Shown: piece by piece, positions 63,647-64,000 of the stretch
Layout of the letters: each line of letters starts with the position of its first letter
Position numbering within the stretch: the first letter of the stretch is position 1
Assembly (NCBI RefSeq): GCF_024707105.1
Contig: NZ_JANQAJ010000011.1
Span: 321,488-385,487, forward strand
Source of the DNA: Devosia ginsengisoli
GTDB lineage: Bacteria > Pseudomonadota > Alphaproteobacteria > Rhizobiales > Devosiaceae
Direction of reading: 5' to 3'
Length of the DNA stretch: 64,000 nucleotides
Position numbers and translations under genes: made by a program
Notes under the pieces: generated by a model
Databases searched by the model: none
Told to the model about the DNA's origin: nothing
The model's input: the letters and a program-made list of their open reading frames with translations, nothing else

Positions 63647-64000
63647 TGGCCAATCTCAAGCTCCCCTATCTCGCCACGGCCGCCTTGAGCGGTGCCCTCT
63701 TCGGCAGCGGGCTCTACGTCTCGCAGATGGTCGATCCCCTCAAGGTCCTGCGCTTCCTCGATTTCACCACCATTCCATCAGGCGGCTGGGATCCGAGTCT
63801 GGCCTTCGTCATGGGGGCCGCGCTGATCGTCATGTTTATTGCCGTCCGCATCGGCAAGGGGCGGCAGGCGCCGCTGTTCGACACCAGCTTCCACGAGCCC
63901 GAATACCGCAAGGTCGATCGCCGCCTGGTCGGTGGTGCCGTGCTCTTCGGCATCGGCTGGGGCATGGCCGGCATCTGCCCCGGTCCCGCCATCTCGCTGA
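63643..64000 (+). CDS. YeeE/YedE-family (DUF6691-like) membrane protein, 3' partial
   Basis: At least 119 codons, cut off by the window edge. Hydrophobic segments (AALSGALFGSGLYVSQM, GGAVLFGIGWGMAGICPGPA) with the conserved Cys in GICPGPA match the second half of split YeeE/YedE pairs. ATG 63643 or 63646 is the start. Together with the previous gene it probably imports a sulfur compound. Confidence 0.9.
   Translation, partial: MMANLKLPYLATAALSGALFGSGLYVSQMVDPLKVLRFLDFTTIPSGGWDPSLAFVMGAALIVMFIAVRIGKGRQAPLFDTSFHEPEYRKVDRRLVGGAVLFGIGWGMAGICPGPAISL

Noticed and set aside
1..64000. CRISPR arrays, rRNA genes, riboswitches or a prophage integrase with att sites.
   Set aside because: I saw no regularly spaced repeats, no rRNA sequence, no recognisable riboswitch core and no integrase gene; the tRNA-Ser has no repeated 3' end that I could find.

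Overview
The window looks like chromosomal DNA of an alphaproteobacterium of the Hyphomicrobiales, most plausibly a Devosia-like organism. The reasons are a high-GC sequence, a GTTC-N7-GTTC SOS box, a TGA-N9-TCA iron box of the RirA type, a symporter-sensor histidine kinase, FliK and FlhB-tail genes, and ExoD. The genus is inference; no rRNA is present. Roughly 1-29 kb is an accessory, defence-rich region and 29.4-64 kb is ordinary chromosome.

Accessory part. At 1-2.9 kb (+) a DUF2235/LysM hydrolase, a SLATT two-helix membrane protein, a CD-NTase-like nucleotidyltransferase and a metallophosphoesterase form a CBASS-like operon. Facing it at 2.9-9.8 kb (-) is an operon of a KAP P-loop NTPase, a HEPN-like protein and a very large protein with a restriction-endonuclease-like domain, TPRs, a GreA/GreB C-terminal domain and a PIN domain. 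A decayed copy of the phosphoesterase 3' end lies on the far side of that cassette, followed by a DUF3644 HEPN-like gene. Next come an ArsR-rhodanese regulator divergent from an MFS exporter (11.4-13.3 kb), another HEPN-like gene, and a nucleoside-deoxyribosyltransferase-like gene convergent with a radical SAM/membrane-protein operon. A DNA-damage block follows (16.8-23.9 kb): dinB, an orphan gene, dnaE2 with its LexA box, then a second operon of a 5'-3' exonuclease, an SRAP protein and two small genes. An AbiTii gene, an XRE regulator with an operator array, a DUF6634 operon cut by an IS3 element, and a truncated P-loop/membrane pair end the region.

Core part. It holds an SGNH hydrolase, AraC-GyrI regulator, GreA, FKBP isomerase, two MFS transporters, a siderophore-type binding protein, MTA/SAH nucleosidase, envelope and flagellar genes, a glycosyltransferase, FecR protein and a potassium channel. 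A signalling group (symporter-type histidine kinase, small membrane protein, single-domain response regulator, ScfR-like regulator) stands beside a five-gene branched-chain/amide-type ABC transporter, which converges on pxpB-pxpC-pxpA (5-oxoprolinase). The window ends with tRNA-Ser(UGA), a nested inverted repeat, a quinone oxidoreductase, TerC and a YeeE/YedE pair.

About ten genes, several of them housekeeping, are broken by single-base indels, mostly in G or C runs. I read most of these as sequence errors rather than pseudogenes and annotate the joined gene, saying where the frame breaks.
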